DNA of 64,000 nt from Variovorax sp. V213 (GCF_041154455.1 NZ_AP028664.1:2109001-2173000), one strand, 5' to 3'. Shown: positions 16,606-26,266, counted from the first letter of the stretch. Notes: generated by a model not told the origin, from the sequence alone. A program made the numbers and translations.

Positions 16606-17502
16606 ATGCATGTCGAAAGCAATGAACGGCCGTTGAAAGGCCGCGTGGCCGTGGTGACCGGAGCCAGCCGCGGCGCTGGCCGCGGCATCGCGGTAGAACT
16701 CGGCGCCGGCGGCGCCACCGTGTATGTCACCGGGCGAAGCACGAGGGAGCAGCCGGCCGACACCTACGGCCAGTTGCTCGCGCTCTCGCAGCTCGAAGTC
16801 TTGCCGGGCAGCATCGACGAAGCGGCCGACGAAGTCACCCGCATGGGTGGACGCGGCATCGCGGTGCGTTGCGACCACACGCAGGAAGACCAGGTGAAGC
16901 AGCTCTTTGCACAGGTGCAGCGCGAGCAAGGCCGCGTTGATCTGCTCGTCAACAACGCCTGGGGCGGCCACGAGACTTTCACCGGCGTGTTCGAGGCGCC
17001 GTTCTGGGAGCATCCGCTTTCCAACTGGGATTCGATGTTCGACCGCGGCGTGCGCAACCACCTGCTGGCCAGCCGGTGCGCGGCGCCCGCAATGGTGGCG
17101 CACAAGAGCGGGCTGATCGTGACCACCACCTTCTGGGACCGCGGCAACTACCTGCGCGGGAACCTGTTCTATGACCTTGCCAAGTCCGCCATGACGCGGC
17201 TGGCTTTCGGCATGGCGCAAGAGCTGCGTCCGCATGGCGTCGCTTCGCTCGCCGTGTCGCCGGGCTGGATGCGAACCGAGTTCGTGCTGGCCGGCCACAA
17301 GACCGACGAGGCGCACTGGCACGAGCGCCCGGCGCTGGCGCGAACCGAATCGCCGCGTTATCTCGGCCGTGCCGTGGCCGCGCTGGCCGGCGATGCACGG
17401 GTCATGGAAAAAAGCGGCGGCGTGCACCGCGTGGCAGACCTCGCGCGCGAATATGGTTTTACCGACATCGACGGCCGGCAGGTCGAGGCGTTCGAGATGT
17501 AG
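16606..17502 (+). CDS. Short-chain dehydrogenase/reductase
   Basis: A 298-residue SDR. The cofactor motif is TGASRGAGRGIA near residue 18, the structural motif NNAWGG replaces the usual NNAG, and the catalytic pair is Y-x-x-x-K in FYDLAKSAM. GAAAGGA lies upstream of ATG 16606. The C-terminal PGWMRTEFVLAGH segment is typical of SDRs annotated near DHRS1. The substrate is unknown. Convergent with nth, whose stop is 19 bases away. Confidence 0.85.
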   Translation: MHVESNERPLKGRVAVVTGASRGAGRGIAVELGAGGATVYVTGRSTREQPADTYGQLLALSQLEVLPGSIDEAADEVTRMGGRGIAVRCDHTQEDQVKQLFAQVQREQGRVDLLVNNAWGGHETFTGVFEAPFWEHPLSNWDSMFDRGVRNHLLASRCAAPAMVAHKSGLIVTTTFWDRGNYLRGNLFYDLAKSAMTRLAFGMAQELRPHGVASLAVSPGWMRTEFVLAGHKTDEAHWHERPALARTESPRYLGRAVAALAGDARVMEKSGGVHRVADLAREYGFTDIDGRQVEAFEM

Positions 17503-17520
17503 CCGGAGAACGGGCCGGGT

Positions 17521-18168
17521 TCAGGCCGACTTGGGTCGCGGCGTCTTCGGCTTGTAGTCGCAATAGGGCGCCACCGCGCATTCCCAGCACTTCGGTGTGC
17601 GTGCCACGCAGATGTAGCGCCCGTGCAGGATGAGCCAGTGGTGCGCATGCAGGCGAAACTCGAACGGCACCCGCTTCTCGAGCTTGAGTTCGACCTCGAG
17701 CGGCGTCTTGCCCGGTGCCAGCCCGGTGCGGTTGCCGACGCGAAAGATGTGCGTGTCGACCGCGATGGTGGCCTCGCCGAACGCGACGTTGAGCACTACG
17801 TTGGCGGTCTTGCGGCCGACCCCCGGCAGCGCCTCGAGCTCGGCGCGCGTGCGCGGCACTTCGCCGCCATGCTGCTCCACCAGAATGCGGCAGGTCTCGA
17901 TCAGGTGCCTGGCCTTGCTGCGGTAGAGCCCGATGGTCTTGATGTATTCCTCCAGGCCTTCCACGCCCAGCCGCAGCATCGCCTGCGGCGTGTTCGCCAC
18001 CGGAAACAGCCTGCGCGTGGCCTTGTTCACGCCCACGTCGGTGGCTTGCGCCGAGAGCAGCACGGCGGCCAGCAGCTCGAAGGGCGTGGCGTACTCGAGC
18101 TCGGTTTCGGGGGTGGGATTGGCCGCCTGCAGGGTGGCGAAGAAGAGGGGGATGTTGTCTTTTTTCAT
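17521..18168 (-). CDS. nth: Endonuclease III Nth (base-excision repair DNA glycosylase/AP lyase)
   Basis: A 215-residue DNA glycosylase removing oxidised pyrimidines. The helix-hairpin-helix LPGVGRKTANVVLN carries the catalytic lysine, AVDTHIFRV the catalytic aspartate, and the C-terminal 4Fe-4S loop has cysteines spaced C-x6-C-x2-C-x5-C (CVARTPKCWECAVAPYC). The ATG at 18168 (MKKDNIPLFF) gives the usual length; the frame remains open upstream by chance. Confidence 0.95.
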   Translation of the reverse strand: MKKDNIPLFFATLQAANPTPETELEYATPFELLAAVLLSAQATDVGVNKATRRLFPVANTPQAMLRLGVEGLEEYIKTIGLYRSKARHLIETCRILVEQHGGEVPRTRAELEALPGVGRKTANVVLNVAFGEATIAVDTHIFRVGNRTGLAPGKTPLEVELKLEKRVPFEFRLHAHHWLILHGRYICVARTPKCWECAVAPYCDYKPKTPRPKSA

Positions 18169-18307
18169 GGGGTCTGGGAAACACGCGCTCGGCTCCATGC
18201 CAGGCAGGGCGGCGATAGACGCAATATATCGTTGAAAGGCGGTAGCCTTACGCAGCTTTATTGCCCGCGGCTTTCGCGACAATGGCGTCCAGAAAGTGAG
18301 ACCTTCC

Positions 18308-19495
18308 ATGCAATTCGCTTCCCGCCTCGACAACGTCGAAACCTCCGCCATCCGCGAACTCTTCAAGCTCTTGGGCAAGCCCGGCATCATCAGCTTTGCG
18401 GGCGGTTTTCCCGACAGCGCCATGTTCGACGTCGAGGGCCTGAAGGAGGCGAGCCAGAAGGCGCTGGCCGAGGAACCCGGCGGCGCACTGCAATACGGCG
18501 CCACCGAAGGCTACGAGCCGCTGCGCACCCAGCTCAGCGCCTTCATGAAGACCAAGGGCGTCGACGTGGACCCGAGTGGCCTGATCGTCACCACCGGCAG
18601 CCAGCAGGCGCTCGACCTGCTGGGCAAGACCATGATCTCGCCCGGCGACAAGGTGATCGTCGAGGGCCCGACCTTCCTGGCCACCATCCAGTGCTTTCGC
18701 CTGTACGGCGCGCAGCTCATCAGCGCGCCCATCGACGCCAACGGCGTGAAGACCGACGAGCTCGAAAAACTCATTGCCGAGCACAAGCCCAAGTTCGTCT
18801 ACCTGATTCCCACCTTCGGCAACCCGAGCGGCGCCATGCTCACGCTGGAGCGCCGCAAGAAGGTGCTCGAGCTGGCGGTCAAGTACCAGACGCTGATCGT
18901 CGAGGACGACCCCTACGGCGACCTTTACTTCGGCGAAGCGCCGCCGCCTTCGATCCTGGCTTTGAGCAAGGACGTACCGGGCAGCCGCGAGCTGCTGGCG
19001 CACTGCGGCAGCCTGAGCAAGGTGCTGAGCCCGGGCCTGCGCATCGGCTGGATGATCGCGCCCGCCGAGCTGCTGGCCAAGGCGACGATGTGCAAGCAGT
19101 TCAGCGATGCGCACACCAGCACCTTTGCCCAGGCCACGGCCGCCCAATACCTCAAGAGCGGCCGCATGCCGGGCACGCTGGCGCACGTGCGCGAGGTCTA
19201 CGGCCAGCGCGCGAAGGCCATGGGCGCGGCGCTCAAGCGCGAACTGGGCGATGCCGTGAGCTTCACGCAGCCGCAGGGCGGCCTGTTCTTCTGGGCCCGC
19301 CTCACGGGTGCCAACGGCAAGCTGGCCGATGCCGGCGAACTGGCAAAACGCGCCATCGAGCAGCTCGTGGCCTTCGTGCCGGGGGCGCCGTTCTATGCCG
19401 AGAAGCCCGATATGGCGACGCTGCGGCTGAGCTTTGCGACCGCCGACGTGGCGAAGATCGAAGAGGGCGTGAAGCGCCTCGGCCAGGCCCTGTAA
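18308..19495 (+). CDS. PLP-dependent aminotransferase (2-aminoadipate/MocR-like class I fold)
   Basis: A 395-residue class I aminotransferase. The start IISFAGGFPDSAMF, the TTGSQQALDLLGK turn, IPTFGNPSG and the PLP lysine in CGSLSKVLSPGLRIGW resemble LysN/ARO8-type enzymes rather than AspC. A C-terminal arginine (TLRLSFAT) should bind the substrate carboxylate. ATG 18308 was chosen; an in-frame GTG at 18296 would add four residues. Divergent from nth. The substrate is not fixed by sequence; branched-chain or aromatic amino acids or 2-aminoadipate are likely. Confidence 0.85.
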   Translation: MQFASRLDNVETSAIRELFKLLGKPGIISFAGGFPDSAMFDVEGLKEASQKALAEEPGGALQYGATEGYEPLRTQLSAFMKTKGVDVDPSGLIVTTGSQQALDLLGKTMISPGDKVIVEGPTFLATIQCFRLYGAQLISAPIDANGVKTDELEKLIAEHKPKFVYLIPTFGNPSGAMLTLERRKKVLELAVKYQTLIVEDDPYGDLYFGEAPPPSILALSKDVPGSRELLAHCGSLSKVLSPGLRIGWMIAPAELLAKATMCKQFSDAHTSTFAQATAAQYLKSGRMPGTLAHVREVYGQRAKAMGAALKRELGDAVSFTQPQGGLFFWARLTGANGKLADAGELAKRAIEQLVAFVPGAPFYAEKPDMATLRLSFATADVAKIEEGVKRLGQAL

Positions 19496-19502
19496 TCTTC
19501 AG

Positions 19503-19730
19503 TCAGGGCGAGCGGTGCAGCCGCGGCGCCGCCAGCAGCGCCAGGTTGTCCGCAATGGCCGCATCCACGTTCGGATAGCGGCCTTTCATTTTCGATAGCG
19601 TCATGATGGTCTGGAGCGCCTTCAGGTCCTTGACCGAGGGCGCGACCTTGATCTGCGCGATGGCCGCCGATGCATTGCCACCGTTGACCAATGCCATCAC
19701 CTTGCTTGCCCAGTCGTTTGCGCGCGCCAT
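19503..19730 (-). CDS. Hypothetical protein, 75 aa
   Basis: A short acidic-to-neutral helical protein with no recognised domain. ATG 19730 is preceded by AGGTGA at a good distance, better than the upstream in-frame ATGs at 19796-19799. Residues 10-65 look like an alternating hydrophobic helical repeat (KVMALVNGGNASAAIAQIKV, then LKALQTIMTLSKMKGRYPNV). Its stop lies 7 bases from the aminotransferase stop. Function unknown. Confidence 0.55.
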   Translation of the reverse strand: MARANDWASKVMALVNGGNASAAIAQIKVAPSVKDLKALQTIMTLSKMKGRYPNVDAAIADNLALLAAPRLHRSP

Positions 19731-19801
19731 GTCTTCACCTGCTTTCAATTGAACCGCCGACTGTACACAGGACAGCCGGATGGCATTGGTTACCATCACC
19801 C

Positions 19802-20125
19802 ATGAGAAAAACCTTTCAGCTTCAGGTCGAGGGCAAGCACCCCGACCGTCTCCTCGAAGCCATCAAGCACGAGATCCGCAAGTACATCAAGCGCGAGCGG
19901 CGCCGCGTCCTGCCCGAGGGCAGCGACTTCTGGGACTTCGACTGCAAGTTCGGCACTGCGGCGGAAACCGCCGAAGCCGTGCATCTTTCGGCCATCACGG
20001 GCCTGATCGACGGCGTCGTCAAGGACGCCGGCAAGCAGTTCTACGTCGAGATCCTGGCCAAGCCCGGCAAGCGCACACCGCGTCCGGCCGGGGAGCGGGT
20101 GGAAGAACCGCCCGAAGAGGACTGA
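19802..20125 (+). CDS. Small conserved protein, DUF6172-like
   Basis: A 107-residue basic protein beginning MRKTFQLQVEGKHPDRLLEA with a charged block KHEIRKYIKRERRRVLPEG and the conserved FWDFDCKFG segment. I recognise this layout as the DUF6172 family of proteobacterial small proteins with no known role. The tail is acidic and probably disordered (EEPPEED). Divergent from the 75-aa gene. Confidence 0.75.
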   Translation: MRKTFQLQVEGKHPDRLLEAIKHEIRKYIKRERRRVLPEGSDFWDFDCKFGTAAETAEAVHLSAITGLIDGVVKDAGKQFYVEILAKPGKRTPRPAGERVEEPPEED

Positions 20126-20134
20126 TCAGCCTTT

Positions 20135-21205
20135 TCAGATCAGCGCCTGGGCCAGCCGCAGGCCGTGGCGCTGCTCGGCATCCTGCAGCGAACGCGCGAT
20201 CGACGGATGCAGGCGCACCCCGTTCTTCGATTGCGCTTCGCGGCGCTTCAAGCCGCCTTCGCCCGGCAGCCGCACCGGTTTCGCGGGATCGATCGGCGTG
20301 TTGTTGCGGCACTGCGCCGCCACGTGGTCCATCTGGCGCAGAAACGCTTCCTTGCCGCCGAAAGCATTCAGATCGTGCAGCGTGACGTGCACCGTCGCGC
20401 CCCAGCCCTCGGGCGGATCGGCGCGGCCATGGCCCGCCAGGCCGGCCGTCAGCGTCTCGACCAGCAGCGCCATTCCGTAGCCCTTGTGGCCATGGCTCAG
20501 GCCCCCCACCGGCAACAGCGTGCCGGGCGGCTGGTCGAACAGCACCTGCGGGTTGTTGGTCGGCTTGCCGGTGGCGTCGATCAGCCATTCCTCGGCAAAG
20601 GTCTCGCCGGCCGCGCGCTTGCGGTTGCTCATGCCGTTGGTGGTGATGGACGCCGAGATGTCGACCATCACACCGCCCTGCGACAGCGGAAAGCCCATGG
20701 CCAGCGGATTCGGCGTGAATACGGCCTGCGTGCCGCCAAAGGGCGCAACGCTGGCGGCGTTGGGGTCGGAGCAGGCGAGCAGCATCAGCATGTCTTCCTG
20801 CAGCGCACGCAGCATGTAGACGGCGAGACAGGCGATGTGGTGGCTGCGGCGGATCACGAGCGAGGCGGTGCCGAGTTCGCGCGCACGCGGCAGCAGCAGG
20901 TCCAGGCCCTGGTCCATGAGCCAGGGGCCGGGCAGGCGCTTGCCGTCCCACAGCACGGCCGCCGGGCGGTCCGACAGCACCTCGGGCGCGCCGCCCGGCG
21001 TCATGCCGCCCGATTCGATTTCCTTCACGTAGCCGGCCAGCAGCGCGAGCCCGTGGGTGTCGTGGCCCAGCAGGTCGCCCTCGACCAGCGTGCGGGCGAC
21101 GCTGTCGGCCATCGACGCGGCGAGGCCGGCCTTCTGCAGCAATGCGCTGGCGTAGTCCCTGAGCGCGTCGGCGCGGTAGAGCGGGGCGGCGGTGTCGTCG
21201 TTCAT
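20135..21205 (-). CDS. Ldh-family (malate/L-lactate dehydrogenase-type) NAD(P)-dependent oxidoreductase
   Basis: A 356-residue member of the MDH2/LDH2 family, unrelated to Rossmann-fold lactate dehydrogenases. Signatures are DLLGHDTHGLALLAGYV near residue 45, the NPLAMGFPLSQGG core and SHGHKGYGMALLVETLTAGL. Relatives reduce 2-oxo acids, ureidoglycolate or imines, so the substrate is open. The start overlaps the stop of serB by four bases; it is the last gene of the mfd-serB-Ldh set. Confidence 0.85.
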   Translation of the reverse strand: MNDDTAAPLYRADALRDYASALLQKAGLAASMADSVARTLVEGDLLGHDTHGLALLAGYVKEIESGGMTPGGAPEVLSDRPAAVLWDGKRLPGPWLMDQGLDLLLPRARELGTASLVIRRSHHIACLAVYMLRALQEDMLMLLACSDPNAASVAPFGGTQAVFTPNPLAMGFPLSQGGVMVDISASITTNGMSNRKRAAGETFAEEWLIDATGKPTNNPQVLFDQPPGTLLPVGGLSHGHKGYGMALLVETLTAGLAGHGRADPPEGWGATVHVTLHDLNAFGGKEAFLRQMDHVAAQCRNNTPIDPAKPVRLPGEGGLKRREAQSKNGVRLHPSIARSLQDAEQRHGLRLAQALI

Positions 21206-21912
21206 TTAAGAATCTCCAGCAGGCGGTCGAGGCCGCCTTCGTTGATGGCCACCTTGGCCTGCTCGCGCACCTTGGGCTTGGCGTGGTAGGCCACCGAGAG
21301 GCCGGCTTCGCCCATCATCGGCAGGTCGTTGGCGCCGTCGCCCACGGCAATGGCCTCTTGCGGCGAAATGCCCATGAGCGATGCGACCTCGAGCAGCGTG
21401 CGGCGCTTCTCGGCGCCGTCGCAGATGTCGCCCCAGCTCTGCGTCACCACCTGGCCGGTGAGCTTGCCGTCGGCCTCGTCGAGCAGGTTGGAACGCGCGA
21501 AGTCGATGCCCAGGCGGTCCTTCACGCGGTTGGCGAAGAAGGTGAAGCCGCCGGACACGAGCAGCACCTTGAGCCCCGCTGCCTTGCAGGCCGCCACCAG
21601 TTCGGCCGCGCCCGGATTGAGCTTCAGGCGCTCGTCGTACACCTGCTGCAGCGCCTCGACCGGCACGCCCTTCAGCAGCGCCACGCGCTGTCGCAGGCTT
21701 TCCTTGAAGTCCTTGATCTCGCCGCGCATCGTGGCTTCGGTGATCGCGGCCACCTCGGCCTTCTTGCCGACGGCGTCGGCGATCTCGTCGATGCATTCGA
21801 TGTTGATCAGCGTCGAGTCCATGTCGAATGCAATCAGCTTGAAGTCGGCCAGCGCCAGCGGCGGCTTCACGCGCTGGACGACGAGACCGGGAGAAAATTC
21901 GATGGCGTTCAT
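21202..21912 (-). CDS. serB: Phosphoserine phosphatase SerB
   Basis: A 236-residue HAD phosphatase for the last step of serine synthesis. The nucleophile motif is AFDMDSTLINIECIDE near residue 30; motif II is VLLVSGGFTFF and motif III AVGDGANDLPMM. It lacks the N-terminal ACT domain of some homologues, matching the short beta-proteobacterial form. Overlaps mfd upstream and the Ldh gene downstream by four bases each. Confidence 0.95.
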   Translation of the reverse strand: MNAIEFSPGLVVQRVKPPLALADFKLIAFDMDSTLINIECIDEIADAVGKKAEVAAITEATMRGEIKDFKESLRQRVALLKGVPVEALQQVYDERLKLNPGAAELVAACKAAGLKVLLVSGGFTFFANRVKDRLGIDFARSNLLDEADGKLTGQVVTQSWGDICDGAEKRRTLLEVASLMGISPQEAIAVGDGANDLPMMGEAGLSVAYHAKPKVREQAKVAINEGGLDRLLEILK

Positions 21913-24900
21913 GCAGGAACAGTTTCCTTGACGATGGGTTGACCGAGGCTGCGCAGCACGTCGCGCACCATTTGCGCACGCTCCTTCGGTTCCTTGAGTT
22001 CACGCTCGATGCGCAGCTTCTCGTTGCCGGCGAGCTTGATGTGCTTGTTCTTCTGGATCAGATGGATGATGGCCATCGAATCGACCGGCGGATCCTTCTT
22101 GAAGGTGATGTGGATCACGCCCGGTGCCGCATCGACCTTGACCACGCCATAGGGCCGCGCCAGCACGCGCAGCCGGTGCGTGTCGATCAGCGTCTGCGCC
22201 TGCGGCGGCAGCTTGCCGAAGCGGTCGACGATTTCCTCCAGCAGCGTGTCGATCTGCTCGGGCGTCTTGGCGGTGGCCAGCTTCTTGTAGAACGACAGGC
22301 GCAGGTGCACGTCGCCGCAGTAGTCGTCCGGCAGCAGGGCGGGGGCGTGCAGGTTGATCTCGGTCGTGACCGACAGCGGCGCGAGCAGGTCGGGCTCCTG
22401 CCCGGCCTTGAGCGCGCGCACGGCTTCGCTCAGCATCTCGTTGTAGAGCTGGAAGCCGATCTCCATCATGTTGCCGCTCTGGTTCTCGCCCAGCACTTCG
22501 CCGGTGCCGCGAATCTCCAGGTCGTGCATCGCAAGGTAGAAGCCCGAGCCCAGTTCTTCCATCTGCTGGATGGCGTCGAGCCGCTGCGCAGCCTGCTTGG
22601 TGAGGCCCTCGGTGTCCGGCACCATCAGGTACGCATAAGCCTGGTGGTGCGAGCGCCCCACGCGGCCGCGCAGCTGGTGCAACTGCGCCAGGCCGAACTT
22701 GTCGGCGCGGCTCATCACGATGGTGTTGGCGGTCGGCACGTCGATGCCGGTCTCGATGATGGTCGAGCACAAGAGCAGGTTGTAGCGCTGCGCCACGAAG
22801 TCGCGCATCACGCGTTCCAGCTCGCGTTCGGGCATCTGGCCGTGGGCCACGGCAATGCGCGCCTCGGGAAGAATCTCTTCGAGCTTCTGGCGCCGGTTCT
22901 CGATGGTCTCGACCTCGTTGTGCAGGAAGTACACCTGTCCGCCGCGCTTCAGTTCGCGCAGCACGGCTTCGCGGATCACGCCGGTGCCTTCATTGCGCAC
23001 GAAGGTCTTGATGGCGAGGCGCCGCTGCGGCGCGGTGGCAATCACGCTCAGGTCGCGCAGGCCTTCGAGCGCCATGCCCAGCGTGCGCGGAATGGGCGTG
23101 GCCGTGAGCGTGAGCACGTCGACCTCGGCGCGCATGGCCTTCATCGCCTCCTTGTGGCGCACGCCGAAGCGGTGCTCCTCGTCGATGATGAGAAGGCCCA
23201 GGTTCTTGAACTTGATCGACGGCGACAGCAGCTTGTGCGTGCCGACCACGATGTCGACCGTGCCTTCGGCAAGGCCCTTGGCGGCTGCGGTGATTTCCTT
23301 GGCCGAACGGAAGCGGCTCATCTCGGCCACCTTGACCGGCCACTTGGCGAAGCGGTCGACCAGTGTCTGGTAGTGCTGCTCGGCCAGCAGCGTGGTGGGC
23401 GCGAGGAACGCCACCTGCTTGCCGCCGGTGATCGCGATGAAGGCGGCGCGCAGCGCGACCTCGGTCTTGCCGAAGCCCACGTCGCCGCAGACCAGCCGGT
23501 CCATCGGCTGCGGCGAGATCATGTCCTGCACCACGGCGTGGATCGCGGCCTTCTGGTCGGCCGTTTCCTGGAAGCCGAAGTCGTTGGCGAACACCTCGTA
23601 GTCGGCGGCGGAAAAGCGGAAGGCGTGGCCCTGGCGCGCGGCGCGACGGGCGTAGATGTTGAGCAGCTCGGCGGCGGAGTCGCGCACCTGTTCGGCGGCC
23701 TTGCGCTTGGCTTTTTCCCACTGGCCGGAGCCCAGCTTGTGCAGCGGCGCCTCGTCGGCGCTGACGCCGGTGTAGCGGCTGATCTGGTGCAGCTGAGAAA
23801 CGGGCACGTAGAGCGTGGCCTTGTCGGCGTACTCCAGGTGCAGCATTTCCTGCAGCAGCGGTTTGCCTTCGGCATCGACGCCCTGGCCCAGGTCCATGTG
23901 GATCAGGCCGCGATAGCGGCCGATGCCGTGGGCGGTGTGGACCACCGGGTCGCCCACGTTCAGCTCGGAGAGATCCTTGATCAGCGCCTCGACGTCGCTG
24001 ACCTGTTCCTGCTTCTTGTTGCGGCGGCGCGTGGTGGGCGCGGTGGCGAAGAGCTCGGTTTCGGTGACGAGGTCGATGCCCTGTTCGCGCCATGCAAAGC
24101 CCGAGGCCAGCGCGGCGGTGGCAATGCCGATCTTTTCGTCCGTCGAGGCCTCGAACTCGGCCAGCGAGTCGAAGGCCGGTGGACTGACGCCGCTCGCGCG
24201 CAGGAAGTCGAGCAGGCTCTCGCGCCGGCCCTCGCTCTCCGCAATCAGCAGCACACGGTGCGGCGTGGCCTTGATGTGGGCCTTGAGGCCGACCAGCGGA
24301 TCTTCGGCGCCGCGCACCACTGCGAACGGCGGGAGCCTCTCGAATTCGGCGTAGGGCGTGTCGGTGGCAATGTCGCCACCTGCATTTCCGCGGATTGCCA
24401 GCTGCGCATGCGGCTTGGCCCGCTGGTAGAACTGCTCGGCGTTGAGGAACAGCGCCTCGGGCGGCAACGCCGGGCGCTCGGGGTCGCCGCGCACCAGCCG
24501 GTAGCGCTCGTTGGTGTCCTGCCAGAAATGCTGGAAGGCGGGTTCGAGATCGCCGTGCAGCACCACGGTGGCATCGGGTCCGAAGTAGTCGAACACTGTG
24601 GCCGTCTCGTCGAAGAACAGCGGCAGGTAGTACTCGATGCCGGCGGTGGCCACGCCGTTGCCCATGTCCTTGTAGATGCGGCTCTTGGTCGGGTCGCCTT
24701 CGAGCAGTTCGCGCCAGCGGCTGCGAAAGCGCGCACGGGCGTCGTCGTCCATCGGGAACTCGCGGCCGGGCAGCAGGCGCACCTCGGGCACGGGGTAGAG
24801 GCTGCGCTGGGTGTCGGGGTCGAAGGTGCGGATCGAGTCGATCTCGTCGTCGAACAGGTCGACGCGAAAGGGTACCGGCGAGCCCATGGGGAACAGGTCG

Positions 24901-25403
24901 ATGAGACCGCCGCGCACCGCGTACTCGCCGGGGCTCACCACCTGCGTCACATGGCTGTAGCCGGCCAGCGTGAGCTGGGCCTTGAGTTTCGATTCCTCGA
25001 GCTTCTGCTTGGCCTTGAAGTGGAAGGTGTAGCCGGCCAGGAAGGACGGCGGCGCCAGCCGGTAGAGCGCGGTGGTGGCGGGCACCAGCACCACGTCGGC
25101 CTCTTTCTGGCTGATGCGCCAGAGCGTGGCGAGGCGCTCGCTGATCAGGTCCTGGTGCGGGGAGAAGCTGTCGTAGGGCAGCGTTTCCCAGTCGGGGAAC
25201 AGGGCGCAGCGCAGGTCCGGCGCAAAGAACGCAATCTCGTCGATCAGGCGCTGGGCGTCATTGGCGTCGGCCGTGAACACCGCCGTGGCGCGGCCCGCAG
25301 CCTTCTCGCGCATGCCCAGCTGCGCCAGCAGCAGGGCATCGGCCGACAAAGGAGGACGCGGCAGCGTGAATCGCTTGCCCGCCGTGAGGTGGGGGAGGTC
25401 CAT
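21909..25403 (-). CDS. mfd: Transcription-repair coupling factor Mfd
   Basis: A 1164-residue translocase that removes stalled RNA polymerase and recruits UvrABC. The N-terminal UvrB-like region is followed by the CarD-like RNAP-interaction domain (DPVVHTAHGIGRYRGL), then the RecG-like motor with Walker A CGDVGFGKTEVALRAAF, the helicase box LLIIDEEHRFGVRHKE, TATPIPRTLGMAL, and the TRCF C-terminal domain. Length is normal. The start at 25403 (MDLPHLTAG) is divergent from ispD with 118 bases between. Confidence 0.97.
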   Translation of the reverse strand: MDLPHLTAGKRFTLPRPPLSADALLLAQLGMREKAAGRATAVFTADANDAQRLIDEIAFFAPDLRCALFPDWETLPYDSFSPHQDLISERLATLWRISQKEADVVLVPATTALYRLAPPSFLAGYTFHFKAKQKLEESKLKAQLTLAGYSHVTQVVSPGEYAVRGGLIDLFPMGSPVPFRVDLFDDEIDSIRTFDPDTQRSLYPVPEVRLLPGREFPMDDDARARFRSRWRELLEGDPTKSRIYKDMGNGVATAGIEYYLPLFFDETATVFDYFGPDATVVLHGDLEPAFQHFWQDTNERYRLVRGDPERPALPPEALFLNAEQFYQRAKPHAQLAIRGNAGGDIATDTPYAEFERLPPFAVVRGAEDPLVGLKAHIKATPHRVLLIAESEGRRESLLDFLRASGVSPPAFDSLAEFEASTDEKIGIATAALASGFAWREQGIDLVTETELFATAPTTRRRNKKQEQVSDVEALIKDLSELNVGDPVVHTAHGIGRYRGLIHMDLGQGVDAEGKPLLQEMLHLEYADKATLYVPVSQLHQISRYTGVSADEAPLHKLGSGQWEKAKRKAAEQVRDSAAELLNIYARRAARQGHAFRFSAADYEVFANDFGFQETADQKAAIHAVVQDMISPQPMDRLVCGDVGFGKTEVALRAAFIAITGGKQVAFLAPTTLLAEQHYQTLVDRFAKWPVKVAEMSRFRSAKEITAAAKGLAEGTVDIVVGTHKLLSPSIKFKNLGLLIIDEEHRFGVRHKEAMKAMRAEVDVLTLTATPIPRTLGMALEGLRDLSVIATAPQRRLAIKTFVRNEGTGVIREAVLRELKRGGQVYFLHNEVETIENRRQKLEEILPEARIAVAHGQMPERELERVMRDFVAQRYNLLLCSTIIETGIDVPTANTIVMSRADKFGLAQLHQLRGRVGRSHHQAYAYLMVPDTEGLTKQAAQRLDAIQQMEELGSGFYLAMHDLEIRGTGEVLGENQSGNMMEIGFQLYNEMLSEAVRALKAGQEPDLLAPLSVTTEINLHAPALLPDDYCGDVHLRLSFYKKLATAKTPEQIDTLLEEIVDRFGKLPPQAQTLIDTHRLRVLARPYGVVKVDAAPGVIHITFKKDPPVDSMAIIHLIQKNKHIKLAGNEKLRIERELKEPKERAQMVRDVLRSLGQPIVKETVPA

Positions 25404-25521
25404 GGATGCTTACTGAAAATGCACGACACCCCGCGCCGGCTGGCGAGGGGTGTGCGAAGCGGTCGATTCTAGAATGGCGGCCCCTTGTTCGCTTGCCGGC
25501 CGTCGCCCGGTGCCGGAGCCC

Positions 25522-26235
25522 ATGTCTTCCTCCCGACTTTTCGTTCTGATTCCTTGCGCCGGCTCCGGCCACCGCGCGGGTGGCGCGCAGCCCAAGCAAT
25601 ACCAGCGCCTTGCGGGCGCGTCCTTGGTGGCCCACACGGTGGAGGCGTTCCGTGCGCTGGCGGGGCGCTTTGCCGGCCTGGCGGTGGTGGTGGCGCCGGA
25701 CGACCGCGACGTGCAGGCGGCGCTGCCGCGCTTTCCGGCCACGGGCGAGTTCCTGCTGCAGGTGGGGGGCGTCACGCGCGCGGCCACGGTGCGCAACGGC
25801 CTGGCGGCGCTCCGTCAGAAAGGGGCTGGCGCGCACGACTGGGTGCTGGTGCACGACGCCGCGCGCTGCCTGGTCACGTCGAGCCAGATCGAGGCGCTGA
25901 TCGCGGCCTGCGAGCACGATGCCGTCGGCGGCCTGCTGGCCCAGCGCCTGGCCGACACGCTCAAGGTGTCCTCGGCAGACAGCCGGGTTTTGCAGACGCT
26001 GCCGCGCGCCGACAAGTGGCTCGCCCAGACGCCGCAGATGTTCCGCATCGGCATGCTGCTCGATGCGCTGGAGCGCGTGGGCGACTCGGTGACGGACGAA
26101 GCCGGCGCCATCGAGGCCATCGGCCTCGCGCCGCTGCTGGTGCCGGGCAGCGCGCAGAATTTCAAGGTGACTTTTCCGGAAGACTTTGCGCTGGCCGAAG
26201 CGGTATTGCTGGGCCGCAAGAAGGCCAGGGCATGA
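25522..26235 (+). CDS. ispD: 2-C-methyl-D-erythritol 4-phosphate cytidylyltransferase IspD
   Basis: A 237-residue MEP-pathway enzyme making CDP-ME. The CTP-binding loop is IPCAGSGHRAGGAQPKQYQ (first alanine of the usual PAAG is Cys here) and VHDAARCLV carries the conserved acid; KVTFPEDFALAEAVL closes the fold. ATG 25522 starts just before the conserved loop; upstream open frame is not supported. ispF follows after 31 bases. Confidence 0.93.
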   Translation: MSSSRLFVLIPCAGSGHRAGGAQPKQYQRLAGASLVAHTVEAFRALAGRFAGLAVVVAPDDRDVQAALPRFPATGEFLLQVGGVTRAATVRNGLAALRQKGAGAHDWVLVHDAARCLVTSSQIEALIAACEHDAVGGLLAQRLADTLKVSSADSRVLQTLPRADKWLAQTPQMFRIGMLLDALERVGDSVTDEAGAIEAIGLAPLLVPGSAQNFKVTFPEDFALAEAVLLGRKKARA

Positions 26236-26266
26236 GCCCCGCCCGGGCGTTCCGAGGAGTACTTCA

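Noticed and set aside
19763..19777. CTGT...ACAG near the 75-aa and DUF6172 genes, LexA-like
   Set aside because: The spacing is seven, not eight, and the centre is not AT-rich; not a credible SOS box.
25426..25453. ACACCCC/GGGGTGT inverted repeat between mfd and ispD
   Set aside because: Long GC-rich spacer and no U-run; nothing links it to regulation.
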